A stretch of DNA of 28,092 bases from a virus. Below the pieces are notes generated by a model, which was not told where the DNA came from, made no database searches, and worked only from the letters and a program-made list of their open reading frames with translations. The stretch's first letter is position 1; every line of letters begins with the position of its first letter. Below, piece after piece: positions 1-6,594 of the stretch. The stretch spans positions 1 through 28,092 of IMG/VR virus record IMGVR_UViG_3300025410_000074; one strand, written 5' to 3'. The position numbers and the translations under genes are program-made.

Positions 1-290
1 ACGGCACGTTCACTGCAACGCCCAAAGACTTGACTCAGCTCAAAGACAGCGCCACAGCACAGATCAATGCCACGGCTCATTCTTTGCTGTCTCCAAGCGA
101 TTACATGGCCATTAAAGCCGCTGAGACTGGCGCAGCATTGGATGCAAGCTGGAAGACTTGGCGTGCTCAGATTCGCTCCGAAGCTCAAACGGCGCGTGCA
201 GCCATTGCCGCCGCCACAGACATTCCAAGCCTGATTACAGCATCTACTGTGACATGGGCGTTAGACCCAGTCGCCGCTGCCAAACAATAA
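1..290 (+). CDS. Partial hypothetical protein next to the tail fibre (C-terminal end)
   Basis: The reading frame is already open at base 3 and ends at TAA 288-290, so the gene starts before the window and about 95 C-terminal residues are visible. These are Ala-rich and helical, with the stretch SPSDYMAIKAAETG followed by SWKTWRAQIRSEAQ. Alternating Trp/Arg/Ala helices ending in a small polar tail are seen in the C-termini of tail-fibre assembly or DUF4376-like accessory proteins, which often sit beside collar-domain fibre genes. The next gene is such a fibre, only 15 bases downstream and in the same direction. Function is inferred from this resemblance and context; no catalytic motif is visible. 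A TTG inside the frame at base 30 could be read as a start, but the upstream codons continue in frame. Confidence 0.6.
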   Translation, partial: GTFTATPKDLTQLKDSATAQINATAHSLLSPSDYMAIKAAETGAALDASWKTWRAQIRSEAQTARAAIAAATDIPSLITASTVTWALDPVAAAKQ

Positions 291-305
291 AAAAAGGAAC
301 ACACC

Positions 306-1421
306 ATGACAACTCAATATTCAACTTCCTTACGACTTGCTCTGATTGGTGACGGTGATCAAGCTGGTACATGGGGAGATACAACCAACTACAACTTTGG
401 CACTTTGGTCGAAGAAGCCATCACTGGCGTGGTTGCCATTTCCCTAACTGGGTTGACCACATACACTCTGAAGTCCTATAACGGGACATATGATGATGCT
501 AGGTCCATGGTGCTTATCTTTGCCGGATCTCCAACGGCAACGGTGACAATTACCGCACCTCTTGTCAATAAGTTCTATGTAGTTGTCAACAACACATCCC
601 AGACGATCACCATGTCGGCTTCGGGTGGATCTCAGAGCCTGAACATTCCAGCCAACGTGACCGCCCAATGTTATTGCGATGCGTCTAACGTTTCTGGAAA
701 TGGCGCAGGGTTTTACTCTGCACAAACAGGATCTGCAGGTAACTTCTTTGTCAACGGCACTTTGACTGCTTCTGGTGAGTCTGATACTGGAAACTTGAGT
801 GTTGGCGGGAATCTTTCTGTTACTGGAACAACAGCACTAACCGGAGTTGCTACTGCTCCTACGCCGACTACAGGAGATAACTCCACAAAAATTGCAACCA
901 CTGCGTTTACGCAAACAGCTTTGGCATCAGCTGCAATTACCGGCACGATCAACATGTGGCCGACTTCTTCGGCTCCTAGTGGATATTTGCTCTGTAACGG
1001 CTCAGCTATTTCTCGTACAACCTATGCAGCTTTGTTTGCAATTGTTGGAACAACTTTCGGTTCGGGCGATGGGTCAACCACGTTCAACCTGCCAAACTAT
1101 GCAGACCGTATGCCAATTGGTGTTGGGTCTACTGCTGCGTCTGTTGGCGCTACCGGTGGTTCGGCAACAACAACGATTGTGGCAAACAACCTCCCTGCTC
1201 ACACCCACCCTGTGACAGACCCGGGCCACAACCACACATACGCACATGCTTACAATGCGGCTCCTCAATCGGGCAGCTCGACACCTTGTTTGACAAGCAC
1301 ATATACAGACAACACAAGCACCGCGACAACCGGCATCACGGTGGGCAACAACTCCACTACAAATAGTGCGATGAATACAATTTCTCCATATTTGGGCATT
1401 TACTTCATCATCAAAACCTAA
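306..1421 (+). CDS. Tail fibre protein with phage tail collar domain
   Basis: A 371-residue virion protein probably used for host recognition at the tail tip. Residues 1-140 form a beta-rich Thr/Ser/Gly region beginning LRLALIGDGDQAGTWGDTTN, a typical fibre N-terminus that attaches to the tail. Residues 150-205 are low-complexity Thr/Gly/Asn. Residues 212-275 match the phage tail collar domain (GTINMWPTSSAPSGYLLCNG, then FNLPNYADRMPIGVG), and the tail ends in the usual ISPYLGIYFIIKT. A His-containing stretch (LPAHTHPVTDPGHNHTY) precedes the end, as in trimeric fibres that bind metal along their axis. The start is ATG with AAAAGGAA just upstream. The family assignment is firm; the receptor cannot be told. 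Confidence 0.9.
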   Translation: MTTQYSTSLRLALIGDGDQAGTWGDTTNYNFGTLVEEAITGVVAISLTGLTTYTLKSYNGTYDDARSMVLIFAGSPTATVTITAPLVNKFYVVVNNTSQTITMSASGGSQSLNIPANVTAQCYCDASNVSGNGAGFYSAQTGSAGNFFVNGTLTASGESDTGNLSVGGNLSVTGTTALTGVATAPTPTTGDNSTKIATTAFTQTALASAAITGTINMWPTSSAPSGYLLCNGSAISRTTYAALFAIVGTTFGSGDGSTTFNLPNYADRMPIGVGSTAASVGATGGSATTTIVANNLPAHTHPVTDPGHNHTYAHAYNAAPQSGSSTPCLTSTYTDNTSTATTGITVGNNSTTNSAMNTISPYLGIYFIIKT

Positions 1422-1424
1422 GAT

Positions 1425-2186
1425 GTGGATCCAATCAGCCTGCTCTTTATGGCGCAAAGCGCGGTGGCTGCTATCAAAAGCGGCTGTCAAATGCTCTCCG
1501 AAGGCCGGGCTGAGATCAGCAACTTCAAGAAAGGTGTTGAGCAAACCATCGGTGACGCCAAGGCCATTTACCAAGAGGTCACAGGTCTTTGGGGTTGGTT
1601 CAAAGGTCTTTTTAGAGTTCAGCCAAAGCAGCCAGTGGCCGTTCCCGTCGGAAGACCCGATGAAGAGAAAACACCCGCACGACGAGCAAAAGAAAAAGAA
1701 CCAGAGCTTACGTATGAACAGTTTCAATCAAGGGCTGTCCATGAGATTTGCGAGCATCTAAAGGTTTACTTTGAGTCGATCAGGGAGTTGAACATTCACT
1801 GCCAAGAGCTGGAAGCCGATTCCAGCACAACGGAAGAGGTAGCAACGAATGCCATCGACCTGATTGAGATTCGCTGGCAGTTGAAGCAGATGGGCGTGCA
1901 GGTTAGGGAGGCGATGGTGTACACGCCGGAGGAGCTGGGGCTACAGGACTTGTACTCTAACTTCTTAAAAACGTACAATGAAATTCTGGAAGAGCAGGAG
2001 TTTGCTCGGCAAGTCAAGCAGAAGAAAGAAACGGACGCAAAATGGCGACGCGAACTCCTCAGAAACCACAGAATAGACCGGGCGTTAATAGTGGCTACGG
2101 TGACTCTGCTGGTGGCATGGATGTGGGGCTTTCTACTGTCGCTCAAATGGCTCGTGACGACACGCGCTGGTTTGTGGTCGGGATAA
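1425..2186 (+). CDS. Hypothetical membrane-anchored phage protein upstream of the lysis genes
   Basis: A 253-residue protein with a GTG start three bases after the fibre stop codon. An ATG two bases earlier opens a different frame and gives only a 112-residue basic product, so GTG is preferred; the N-terminus MDPISLLFMAQSAVAAIK also recalls a phage family starting MDPIS. Residues 1-60 are an amphipathic helix followed by WGWFKGLF. Residues 65-90 are a charged linker and 95-210 are helical and Glu-rich, likely coiled. A single hydrophobic segment near the end (ALIVATVTLLVAWMWGFLL, about residues 220-238) predicts a C-terminal membrane anchor. Its last 145 bases overlap the next gene in another frame. 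It sits between fibre and lysis genes; a role at the membrane during lysis or tail assembly is possible, but I do not recognise the function. Confidence 0.75.
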   Translation: MDPISLLFMAQSAVAAIKSGCQMLSEGRAEISNFKKGVEQTIGDAKAIYQEVTGLWGWFKGLFRVQPKQPVAVPVGRPDEEKTPARRAKEKEPELTYEQFQSRAVHEICEHLKVYFESIRELNIHCQELEADSSTTEEVATNAIDLIEIRWQLKQMGVQVREAMVYTPEELGLQDLYSNFLKTYNEILEEQEFARQVKQKKETDAKWRRELLRNHRIDRALIVATVTLLVAWMWGFLLSLKWLVTTRAGLWSG

Positions 2187-2344
2187 CTGTGTTGGCCGTG
2201 GTCATCTTCTTGATTGTGCCCATCGGCGTGTTGATTGCGATTGACAACGAAAAGCGCCTGAACGCTGCGGAGCGTCGGATTGAAAGAAAGATTCAACGTC
2301 TTGAAAAGCTGGAAAAAGAGCTTCAAGAACAAAAGGAGAAGTAA
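2042..2344 (+). CDS. Small single-pass membrane protein, holin-like candidate
   Basis: A 100-residue protein with a polar N-terminus (residues 1-40), one strongly hydrophobic segment (WFVVGITVLAVVIFLIVPIG, about 43-62) and a highly charged, coiled-coil-like C-terminus rich in Glu, Lys and Arg. Size, a single central membrane helix and a charged tail, together with the position just ahead of spanin and endolysin genes, fit a holin or holin regulator, but no holin family signature is certain. The first 145 bases overlap the end of the preceding gene in another frame, and only a weak GA-rich ribosome site precedes the ATG. The stop and the next start share a base (TAATG), so translation of the next gene is probably coupled. 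Confidence 0.7.
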   Translation: MATRTPQKPQNRPGVNSGYGDSAGGMDVGLSTVAQMARDDTRWFVVGITVLAVVIFLIVPIGVLIAIDNEKRLNAAERRIERKIQRLEKLEKELQEQKEK

Positions 2345-2580
2345 TGAGGTTTTGTATACTTATTTTTGTCTGTTGGATACTTATTGGTTGCGAAGATCGC
2401 TATCGCTATACCTGCCAAGACCCCAAACATTTCCAAGACGCCGAGTGCCAGCACCCAGCGTGTGACTTTTCGCAAACCTGCCCCGAATATCTTGTGGCAC
2501 CAATTCTGGAGAAGAAAATTGAAGGAAATCCTGCTCAAGCTCCTGTCCAACCGCAGCAATGTACGGCTAACTGCCGATGA
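2344..2580 (+). CDS. Small Cys-rich phage lipoprotein
   Basis: A 78-residue protein beginning with a lipoprotein signal peptide: MRFCILIFVCWILIGC, where ILIGC is a lipobox with Cys16 as the predicted lipidated residue. The mature part starts EDRYRYTCQDPKHFQDAECQ and holds several more Cys residues (CQDP, CQHP, CDFSQTC, NC), suggesting disulfides in the periplasm. Small lipoproteins opening with GCEDRYRY..CQDP recur in phage lysis regions, so the family looks real although its function is not known to me. It is coupled to the preceding gene through TAATG. Its last 62 bases are overlapped by the next gene if that gene uses the TTG start at 2519. It could be an accessory outer-membrane component of lysis; it is distinct from the nested Rz1-like gene further on. 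Confidence 0.75.
   Translation: MRFCILIFVCWILIGCEDRYRYTCQDPKHFQDAECQHPACDFSQTCPEYLVAPILEKKIEGNPAQAPVQPQQCTANCR
2508..2511 (+). promoter_or_regulatory. Ribosome binding site supporting the TTG start at 2519
   Basis: GGAG followed by seven bases and TTG lies inside the upstream lipoprotein gene. It decides the start of the following two-helix membrane protein: the alternative ATG at 2366 has no comparable site and would add 51 residues whose sequence merely shadows the lipoprotein frame. Confidence 0.6.
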
Positions 2581-2995
2581 GATAGACGTCCGAGTTCGGG
2601 CGTTTGTCGTCATCATGGTGACGCTCATTTTTGCGTTTATCACCTTCGCCTTTCTGTACTCTGTGACCTTTGTCACCCAGCCCATCAAACAGATGGCTCC
2701 GATTGATCAGGCCTACACCAAGATGCTCAACGACATAGTTTTGCTGATTGTGGGCGGCATCGGCGGCATCTTGACCAAAGGCGTCAGCAACGAGGCCAAA
2801 GACATGATGAATGCGGCCAAGGCCAACACAGCGGCTTATGTGGCTCCGCCGCCACCTCCGCCTGCCCCAGTCGTGATGATGGCTCCTACGGCTGGTTGGA
2901 CACCCCCACCAGCCCCTATGACGCCTCCGCATCATCTTGAGTCTGACGAAGAACGTGCAGCCATGGCAGAAGCCCGTCAAAGCGTGAAAGGCTGA
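2519..2995 (+). CDS. Two-helix membrane protein with proline-rich tail (holin candidate)
   Basis: I place the start at TTG 2519, which has GGAG seven bases upstream; the frame stays open back to an ATG at 2366, but that extension lies over the lipoprotein gene. The resulting 158-residue protein begins LKEILLKLLSNRSNVRLTADEIDVRVRAF. Next come a first membrane segment (VVIMVTLIFAFITFAFLYSV) and a second (MLNDIVLLIVGGIGGILTKG) about 35 residues later. The tail has a PPPPPPAP run and a Met/Pro-rich stretch, then a charged helix. Two membrane helices with both ends likely cytoplasmic and a charged tail fit a class II holin. The position directly before the spanin pair and endolysin supports this, but no named family is certain. 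The next gene starts two bases after its stop. Confidence 0.65.
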   Translation: MKEILLKLLSNRSNVRLTADEIDVRVRAFVVIMVTLIFAFITFAFLYSVTFVTQPIKQMAPIDQAYTKMLNDIVLLIVGGIGGILTKGVSNEAKDMMNAAKANTAAYVAPPPPPPAPVVMMAPTAGWTPPPAPMTPPHHLESDEERAAMAEARQSVKG

Positions 2996-2996
2996 T

Positions 2997-3461
2997 ATGT
3001 TTAGCTTGTTCAACCCCTACGTCCTGATTGGCATCGCAGCCTTGGTGGCGGCCTCCTTCTTTGAAGGGCACCACATTGCCTACCTTGAGCAAGAAGCCGA
3101 GATTGCCAAACTCAACGAGAAGGCGCGTGGGCTTGAACAAGAGGCTGCCCAGCGTGTGACCGACCTATCAACTCAACTTGTGAAGGCCAACCAAGATGCC
3201 AAAGTTCAAATACAAAAGCGTGATGCTGCTATTGCCTCTGGCCAGTTGCGGCTTTCTATCGCCACCCGCCCCGTACCAGCCTCCTCAGATGCCACCTCTT
3301 CCTGCGGAAATAGCGTTCAAGCAAGAGCCGAACTTGACCCAGCGGCTGCTCAATCTCTTGTCGCCATCACCGACCAAGGCGACGCCAACACAAGGCAATT
3401 GAATGCCTGCATTGACGCTTACATGGAAGTCTTCAAAGTGATGAACGGGGGCAAGAAATGA
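2997..3461 (+). CDS. Rz: Rz-like inner-membrane spanin
   Basis: A 154-residue i-spanin-like protein that would span from the inner membrane toward the outer membrane and help fuse the two at lysis. It has an N-terminal signal anchor (YVLIGIAALVAASFF, residues 8-22) with no cleavage motif, then a long helical region rich in Glu, Lys, Ala and Gln (residues 28-85) typical of the periplasmic coiled coil. The C-terminal segment ITDQGDANTRQLNACIDAY matches the common Rz ending in which a Gly/Asp turn is followed by RQLNAC. The outer-membrane partner is encoded entirely inside this gene in another frame (3196-3402). The stop codon overlaps the endolysin start (ATGA), fitting a lysis cassette. Confidence 0.85.
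   Translation: MFSLFNPYVLIGIAALVAASFFEGHHIAYLEQEAEIAKLNEKARGLEQEAAQRVTDLSTQLVKANQDAKVQIQKRDAAIASGQLRLSIATRPVPASSDATSSCGNSVQARAELDPAAAQSLVAITDQGDANTRQLNACIDAYMEVFKVMNGGKK
3196..3402 (+). CDS. Rz1: Rz1-like outer-membrane spanin lipoprotein, nested in Rz
   Basis: A 68-residue ORF lying wholly within the Rz-like gene in another frame. It starts with a lipoprotein signal (KYKSVMLLLPLASCG) with lipobox LASC and Cys18. The mature 51 residues contain 12 prolines, including PPAPYQPPQMPPLP, the hallmark of Rz1 proteins. AAGG lies about nine bases before its ATG. Nested Rz/Rz1 pairs are a known lysis arrangement in phages of Gram-negative bacteria. The combination of nested position, lipobox and proline richness makes chance unlikely. 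Its product would sit in the inner leaflet of the outer membrane and bind the C-terminus of the Rz-like protein. Confidence 0.85.
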   Translation: MPKFKYKSVMLLLPLASCGFLSPPAPYQPPQMPPLPAEIAFKQEPNLTQRLLNLLSPSPTKATPTQGN

Positions 3462-4057
3462 TTAATGCACTCCAACTGCAACAACTGGGCATTGGCATTG
3501 AGTGGGTCAGCCCACTGAACGAGACATTTGCCAAGTTTGGCATCGCCACCGTGGATCAGCAGGCGGCGTTCATCGGACAGTGCAGCCATGAGTGCAATCA
3601 CTTCAAGACTTTGGAGGAGAATCTAAACTACAAGGCCGAGACGTTGCATAAACTCTGGCCACAACGGTTTCCAACCATGGAGATTGCAAATGCCTACGCC
3701 CACCAGCCGCAACGCATCGCCAACAAAGTTTACGCCTCACGCATGGGCAATCGTGACGAAGCGTCTGGGGACGGGTATCGGTTCCGTGGTCGGGGTGCGA
3801 TCCAGCTTACCGGGCATGATAGCTACTGGCACTGCGGTCAGGCCATCGGTACCGATTTGGTGGCCAACCCCGATCTGGTGTCCACACCTAAATACGCTGC
3901 GCTGAGTGCAGGTTGGTTTTGGTCAACCCACAACCTGAACGCTGCGGCGGACGCAGAAGATTGGACAAAAGTAACCAAGATCATCAATGGCGGCACGTTT
4001 GGGCTTGAAGAGCGGGTAGCATTGACAAAACATGCTATTGCCGTTCTAAGCGCTTAA
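3458..4057 (+). CDS. Endolysin, glycoside hydrolase family 19-like
   Basis: A 199-residue peptidoglycan hydrolase of the chitinase-like GH19 group, expected to cut the glycan strand at the end of infection. The fold signature is visible: GQCSHECNHFKTLEENLNY at residues 40-58, with Glu45 as likely catalytic acid and Glu54 also conserved. The substrate-groove motif YRFRGRGAIQLTGHDSYW comes at roughly 107-124, and AGWFWSTHNLN follows later. No signal peptide or membrane segment is seen, so export should depend on a holin. A short N-terminal helix replaces any separate cell-wall-binding domain. The ATG overlaps the Rz-like stop as ATGA. Length is normal for stand-alone GH19 endolysins. Confidence 0.9.
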   Translation: MINALQLQQLGIGIEWVSPLNETFAKFGIATVDQQAAFIGQCSHECNHFKTLEENLNYKAETLHKLWPQRFPTMEIANAYAHQPQRIANKVYASRMGNRDEASGDGYRFRGRGAIQLTGHDSYWHCGQAIGTDLVANPDLVSTPKYAALSAGWFWSTHNLNAAADAEDWTKVTKIINGGTFGLEERVALTKHAIAVLSA

Positions 4058-4072
4058 TGGGAAAATGACGCC

Positions 4073-6265
4073 ATGCCATTACAAAATCTTGAGTTTAAAG
4101 CTGGATTAAACCGCGAAGGTACTGACTATTCAAACAAGGGTGGTTGGTACAGCGGCGACAAAATTCGTTTTCGATCTGGTCAACCTGAAAAAATCGGTGG
4201 CTGGACTCAAGTTTCGACCAGCCAATTCATTGGTTACGCTCGTTCTATTTGGAACTGGGAAGCATTGTCTGGCGCTTTGTATTTAGGGCTTGGAACAGAA
4301 TCTAAGTACTATATTTTTTACGGTGGCACGTACAACGACATTACGCCAATCTACTACCCAGCAGCAGGCAGCACAGATACGTTATCTAACCCTTTTGCAA
4401 CCGTTAATGGAAGTAATGTGGTGACCGTAACTGATGCAACTTACATCCCAAACATTGGTGATTACGTTATTTTCAGTGGGGCAACGCCCTTCAATGGCGT
4501 CACTATTAGCGGTGAATATCGAGTTAATGCAGTTCCAAGTATTACAACGTACACAATTACGTCAGCTACTACAGCTACCGGAACAGGCACTGGTGGTGGA
4601 TCTTCTGTTACCGCACAGTATGAATATCCATCTGGTAATAACACCACGGTAATTGGTACTGGCTGGGGAACTGGACCATGGGGCGGCAGCGTGGGTAACT
4701 ACGTTACGCTGACCAATCCATTTGCAACAACATCCAGCAGCTCTACCATCACGGTTACGCAAACGGCTCATGGATATACAAATGGCCAATATGTATCTTT
4801 CACTGGTGCATCTGCTGTTGCAGGAATTTTGGCAAACCAGATTAACAATACGTTTGTTATCTCTGGAGTCACAACTAACACTTACAACATTACGCTGCCA
4901 ACTGGGTTGACAGCCACATCAACCACAACTGGTGGCGGCACAGTTACCGTGCATCCACCTTATGGATCACGTGCTTGGGGAACGGCTTACAGCACAGGTA
5001 TTGCTTACCAGCTTCGTCTGTGGTCTAACGACAACTATGGCCAAGACTTGTTAATTGCTCCTCGTGGAGGCTCAATCTATTATTGGCAAGCATCAACTGG
5101 CGTAAATACACGAGCACAATCTTTGCAGTATTTGTCAACAACTGCAGGATATTCTGGGACATATGTTCCAAACTCAACTTACCAAGTAATTTCTTCTGCA
5201 ATCCAAGAGTTTGTGATTGCTTTTGGTGCTAATTCTTACGTTTCTGGGACTCCAAATACACCATTCAACCCTATGTTGGTTCGCTGGTCTGACCAAGCTA
5301 ACCAATATCAGTGGGTGCCTGCGGTTACCAATCAATCAGGCGAGTTCCCGTTGTCCAATGGTTCGTACATTGTGGGTGCTCGTGCAACCCGTCAAGAGAT
5401 TTTGATTTGGACAGATTCGGCGCTGTACACCATGCAGTACATCGGTGCTCCCTACGTTTGGAGCTTCAACATCTTGATGGACAACATCTCGGTGATTGGA
5501 CCCAATGCGATGATCACGGTTAACAACGTGACATATTGGATGGGGCTGGGCAAGTTCTATATGTACACCGGTACTGTTCAGACTTTGCCATGTACCTTGC
5601 GTCAATACATCTTTGATGACATCAACTTAGGACAGTCTTATCAAGTGTTTGCTGGAGCCAATGAAGGCTTTAACGAAGTCTGGTGGTTCTACGTTAGTAA
5701 TGAAAGCAGCAACAATTCGGTTGACAAATACGTGATCTACAACTACGCAGATCAGGTCTGGACGTATGGAACCATGGCTCGGACTGCATGGATTGACACG
5801 GCTATTAGGGGTTACCCTATTGCTGCAGATTACAACAGCCGACTTCTGTACCATGAAAACGGCGTGGATGACGTGGCTACATCCAGCCCACAGCCGATTG
5901 TTTCTTATGTTCAATCGTCTGACTTTGACATTGCACAGGGACAGAACTTTGGTTTTGTCTGGCGCATGTTGCCTGACATCAACTTCAACGGCTCTACGGT
6001 GGCCAACCCATCGGTGACCGTGCAATTGATTCCACGTCAAAACTCTGGCGCAGCGCCTGGCAATGCTGCATCACCTGCCGTGCAAAGTTCTCAGGTTTAT
6101 TCGGTTCCAAGCCCTCAAGAGTACAACATTCAGCAATTTACAGGCGAGGTTTACACCCGTTTGCGTGGCCGTCAGATTTCGTACAAGATCCAATCTACCG
6201 GCCTTGGCGTTGCATGGCAGTCTGGCTTGAGCAGGCTTGACATCAAACCAGATGGGAGACGTTGA
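4073..6265 (+). CDS. Tail nozzle/hub-like virion protein
   Basis: A 730-residue virion protein. The N-terminus (LEFKAGLNREGTDYSNKGGW, then IRFRSGQPEKIGGW) is a phage structural motif often seen in tail tubular or DNA-stabilisation proteins that close the portal of short-tailed phages. The middle holds two copies of a beta domain at residues 104-176 and 213-289, each opening L-x-NPFAT and closing in a GGG turn. Residues about 443-520 (ILIWTDSALYTMQYIGAPY, then YWMGLGKFYMYTG) are the conserved core resembling P22 gp10-like stabilisation proteins and T7-type nozzles, which are beta-propellers. There is no signal peptide. The next start overlaps the stop by one base. The structural role is firm; nozzle is an inference from motif style and size. 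Confidence 0.75.
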   Translation: MPLQNLEFKAGLNREGTDYSNKGGWYSGDKIRFRSGQPEKIGGWTQVSTSQFIGYARSIWNWEALSGALYLGLGTESKYYIFYGGTYNDITPIYYPAAGSTDTLSNPFATVNGSNVVTVTDATYIPNIGDYVIFSGATPFNGVTISGEYRVNAVPSITTYTITSATTATGTGTGGGSSVTAQYEYPSGNNTTVIGTGWGTGPWGGSVGNYVTLTNPFATTSSSSTITVTQTAHGYTNGQYVSFTGASAVAGILANQINNTFVISGVTTNTYNITLPTGLTATSTTTGGGTVTVHPPYGSRAWGTAYSTGIAYQLRLWSNDNYGQDLLIAPRGGSIYYWQASTGVNTRAQSLQYLSTTAGYSGTYVPNSTYQVISSAIQEFVIAFGANSYVSGTPNTPFNPMLVRWSDQANQYQWVPAVTNQSGEFPLSNGSYIVGARATRQEILIWTDSALYTMQYIGAPYVWSFNILMDNISVIGPNAMITVNNVTYWMGLGKFYMYTGTVQTLPCTLRQYIFDDINLGQSYQVFAGANEGFNEVWWFYVSNESSNNSVDKYVIYNYADQVWTYGTMARTAWIDTAIRGYPIAADYNSRLLYHENGVDDVATSSPQPIVSYVQSSDFDIAQGQNFGFVWRMLPDINFNGSTVANPSVTVQLIPRQNSGAAPGNAASPAVQSSQVYSVPSPQEYNIQQFTGEVYTRLRGRQISYKIQSTGLGVAWQSGLSRLDIKPDGRR
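4382..4939 (+). repeat. Tandem beta-domain duplication inside the nozzle-like protein
   Basis: At protein level two copies run from 4382 to 4600 (73 residues) and from 4709 to 4939 (77 residues). Each starts L-[ST]-NPFAT, continues with a V-T-V-T strand, a Y-x-x-[GN]-[DQ]-Y-V-x-F-[ST]-GA turn, and ends with T-Y-N/T-I-T and a Thr/Gly-rich GGG tail. They are about 109 residues apart start to start. DNA identity is low, so the duplication is old or the two domains were recruited separately. Confidence 0.75.
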
Positions 6266-6555
6266 TGACTGCAGCTTACAACGGTAACCTGATAGCGACC
6301 AAAGCACCCAACTTGCCAATTGCTCCAACAGACTATTCGTTTGATTATCAAAACCAGATTTCAAACGCTTTTCGTTTGTATTTCACCCAAATTGACAACT
6401 TTACTCAGGCAACTGTAATTCCTTCGTCAGGAACAACTGCAAACAGACCTAACGCAAAGTTGTTGGTTGGCCGTCAATACTTTGACACAACGCTGGGAAT
6501 TCCAATCTGGTGGAACGGTGTGCACTGGGTAAACGCTAGTGGAACAACGGTGTAG
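6265..6555 (+). CDS. Small tail-tip or fibre-adaptor-like protein
   Basis: A 96-residue protein starting at ATG 6265, which shares a base with the stop of the nozzle-like gene; GGGAG lies seven bases upstream. An in-frame TTG directly before it adds only one residue and is less likely. Residues 1-45 look like a mixed helical segment (YSFDYQNQISNAFRLYFTQI). The C-terminus, GRQYFDTTLGIPIWWNGVHW followed by VNASGTTV, is a short beta module recurring at the ends of many phage tail proteins, where R-P-x4-LVG-x2-YFDTT is typical. Position directly after the nozzle-like gene suggests a tail component. No enzymatic motif is visible. Confidence 0.7.
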   Translation: MTAAYNGNLIATKAPNLPIAPTDYSFDYQNQISNAFRLYFTQIDNFTQATVIPSSGTTANRPNAKLLVGRQYFDTTLGIPIWWNGVHWVNASGTTV

Positions 6556-6594
6556 TATGTTAAAATTTTTTTCAAATAACTCGATAGGTGTACC

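Noticed and set aside
1423-1761. 112-residue ORF starting two bases before the chosen GTG
   Set aside because: Its product is a Ser/Lys/Arg-rich shadow; the GTG frame gives a longer protein with a recognisable phage N-terminus and a membrane anchor.
6556-6594. AT-rich gap with a T run between two virion genes
   Set aside because: No GC-rich hairpin precedes the T run and no -35 hexamer lies at a suitable distance from the TATGTT or TAAAAT candidates, so neither terminator nor promoter is supported.
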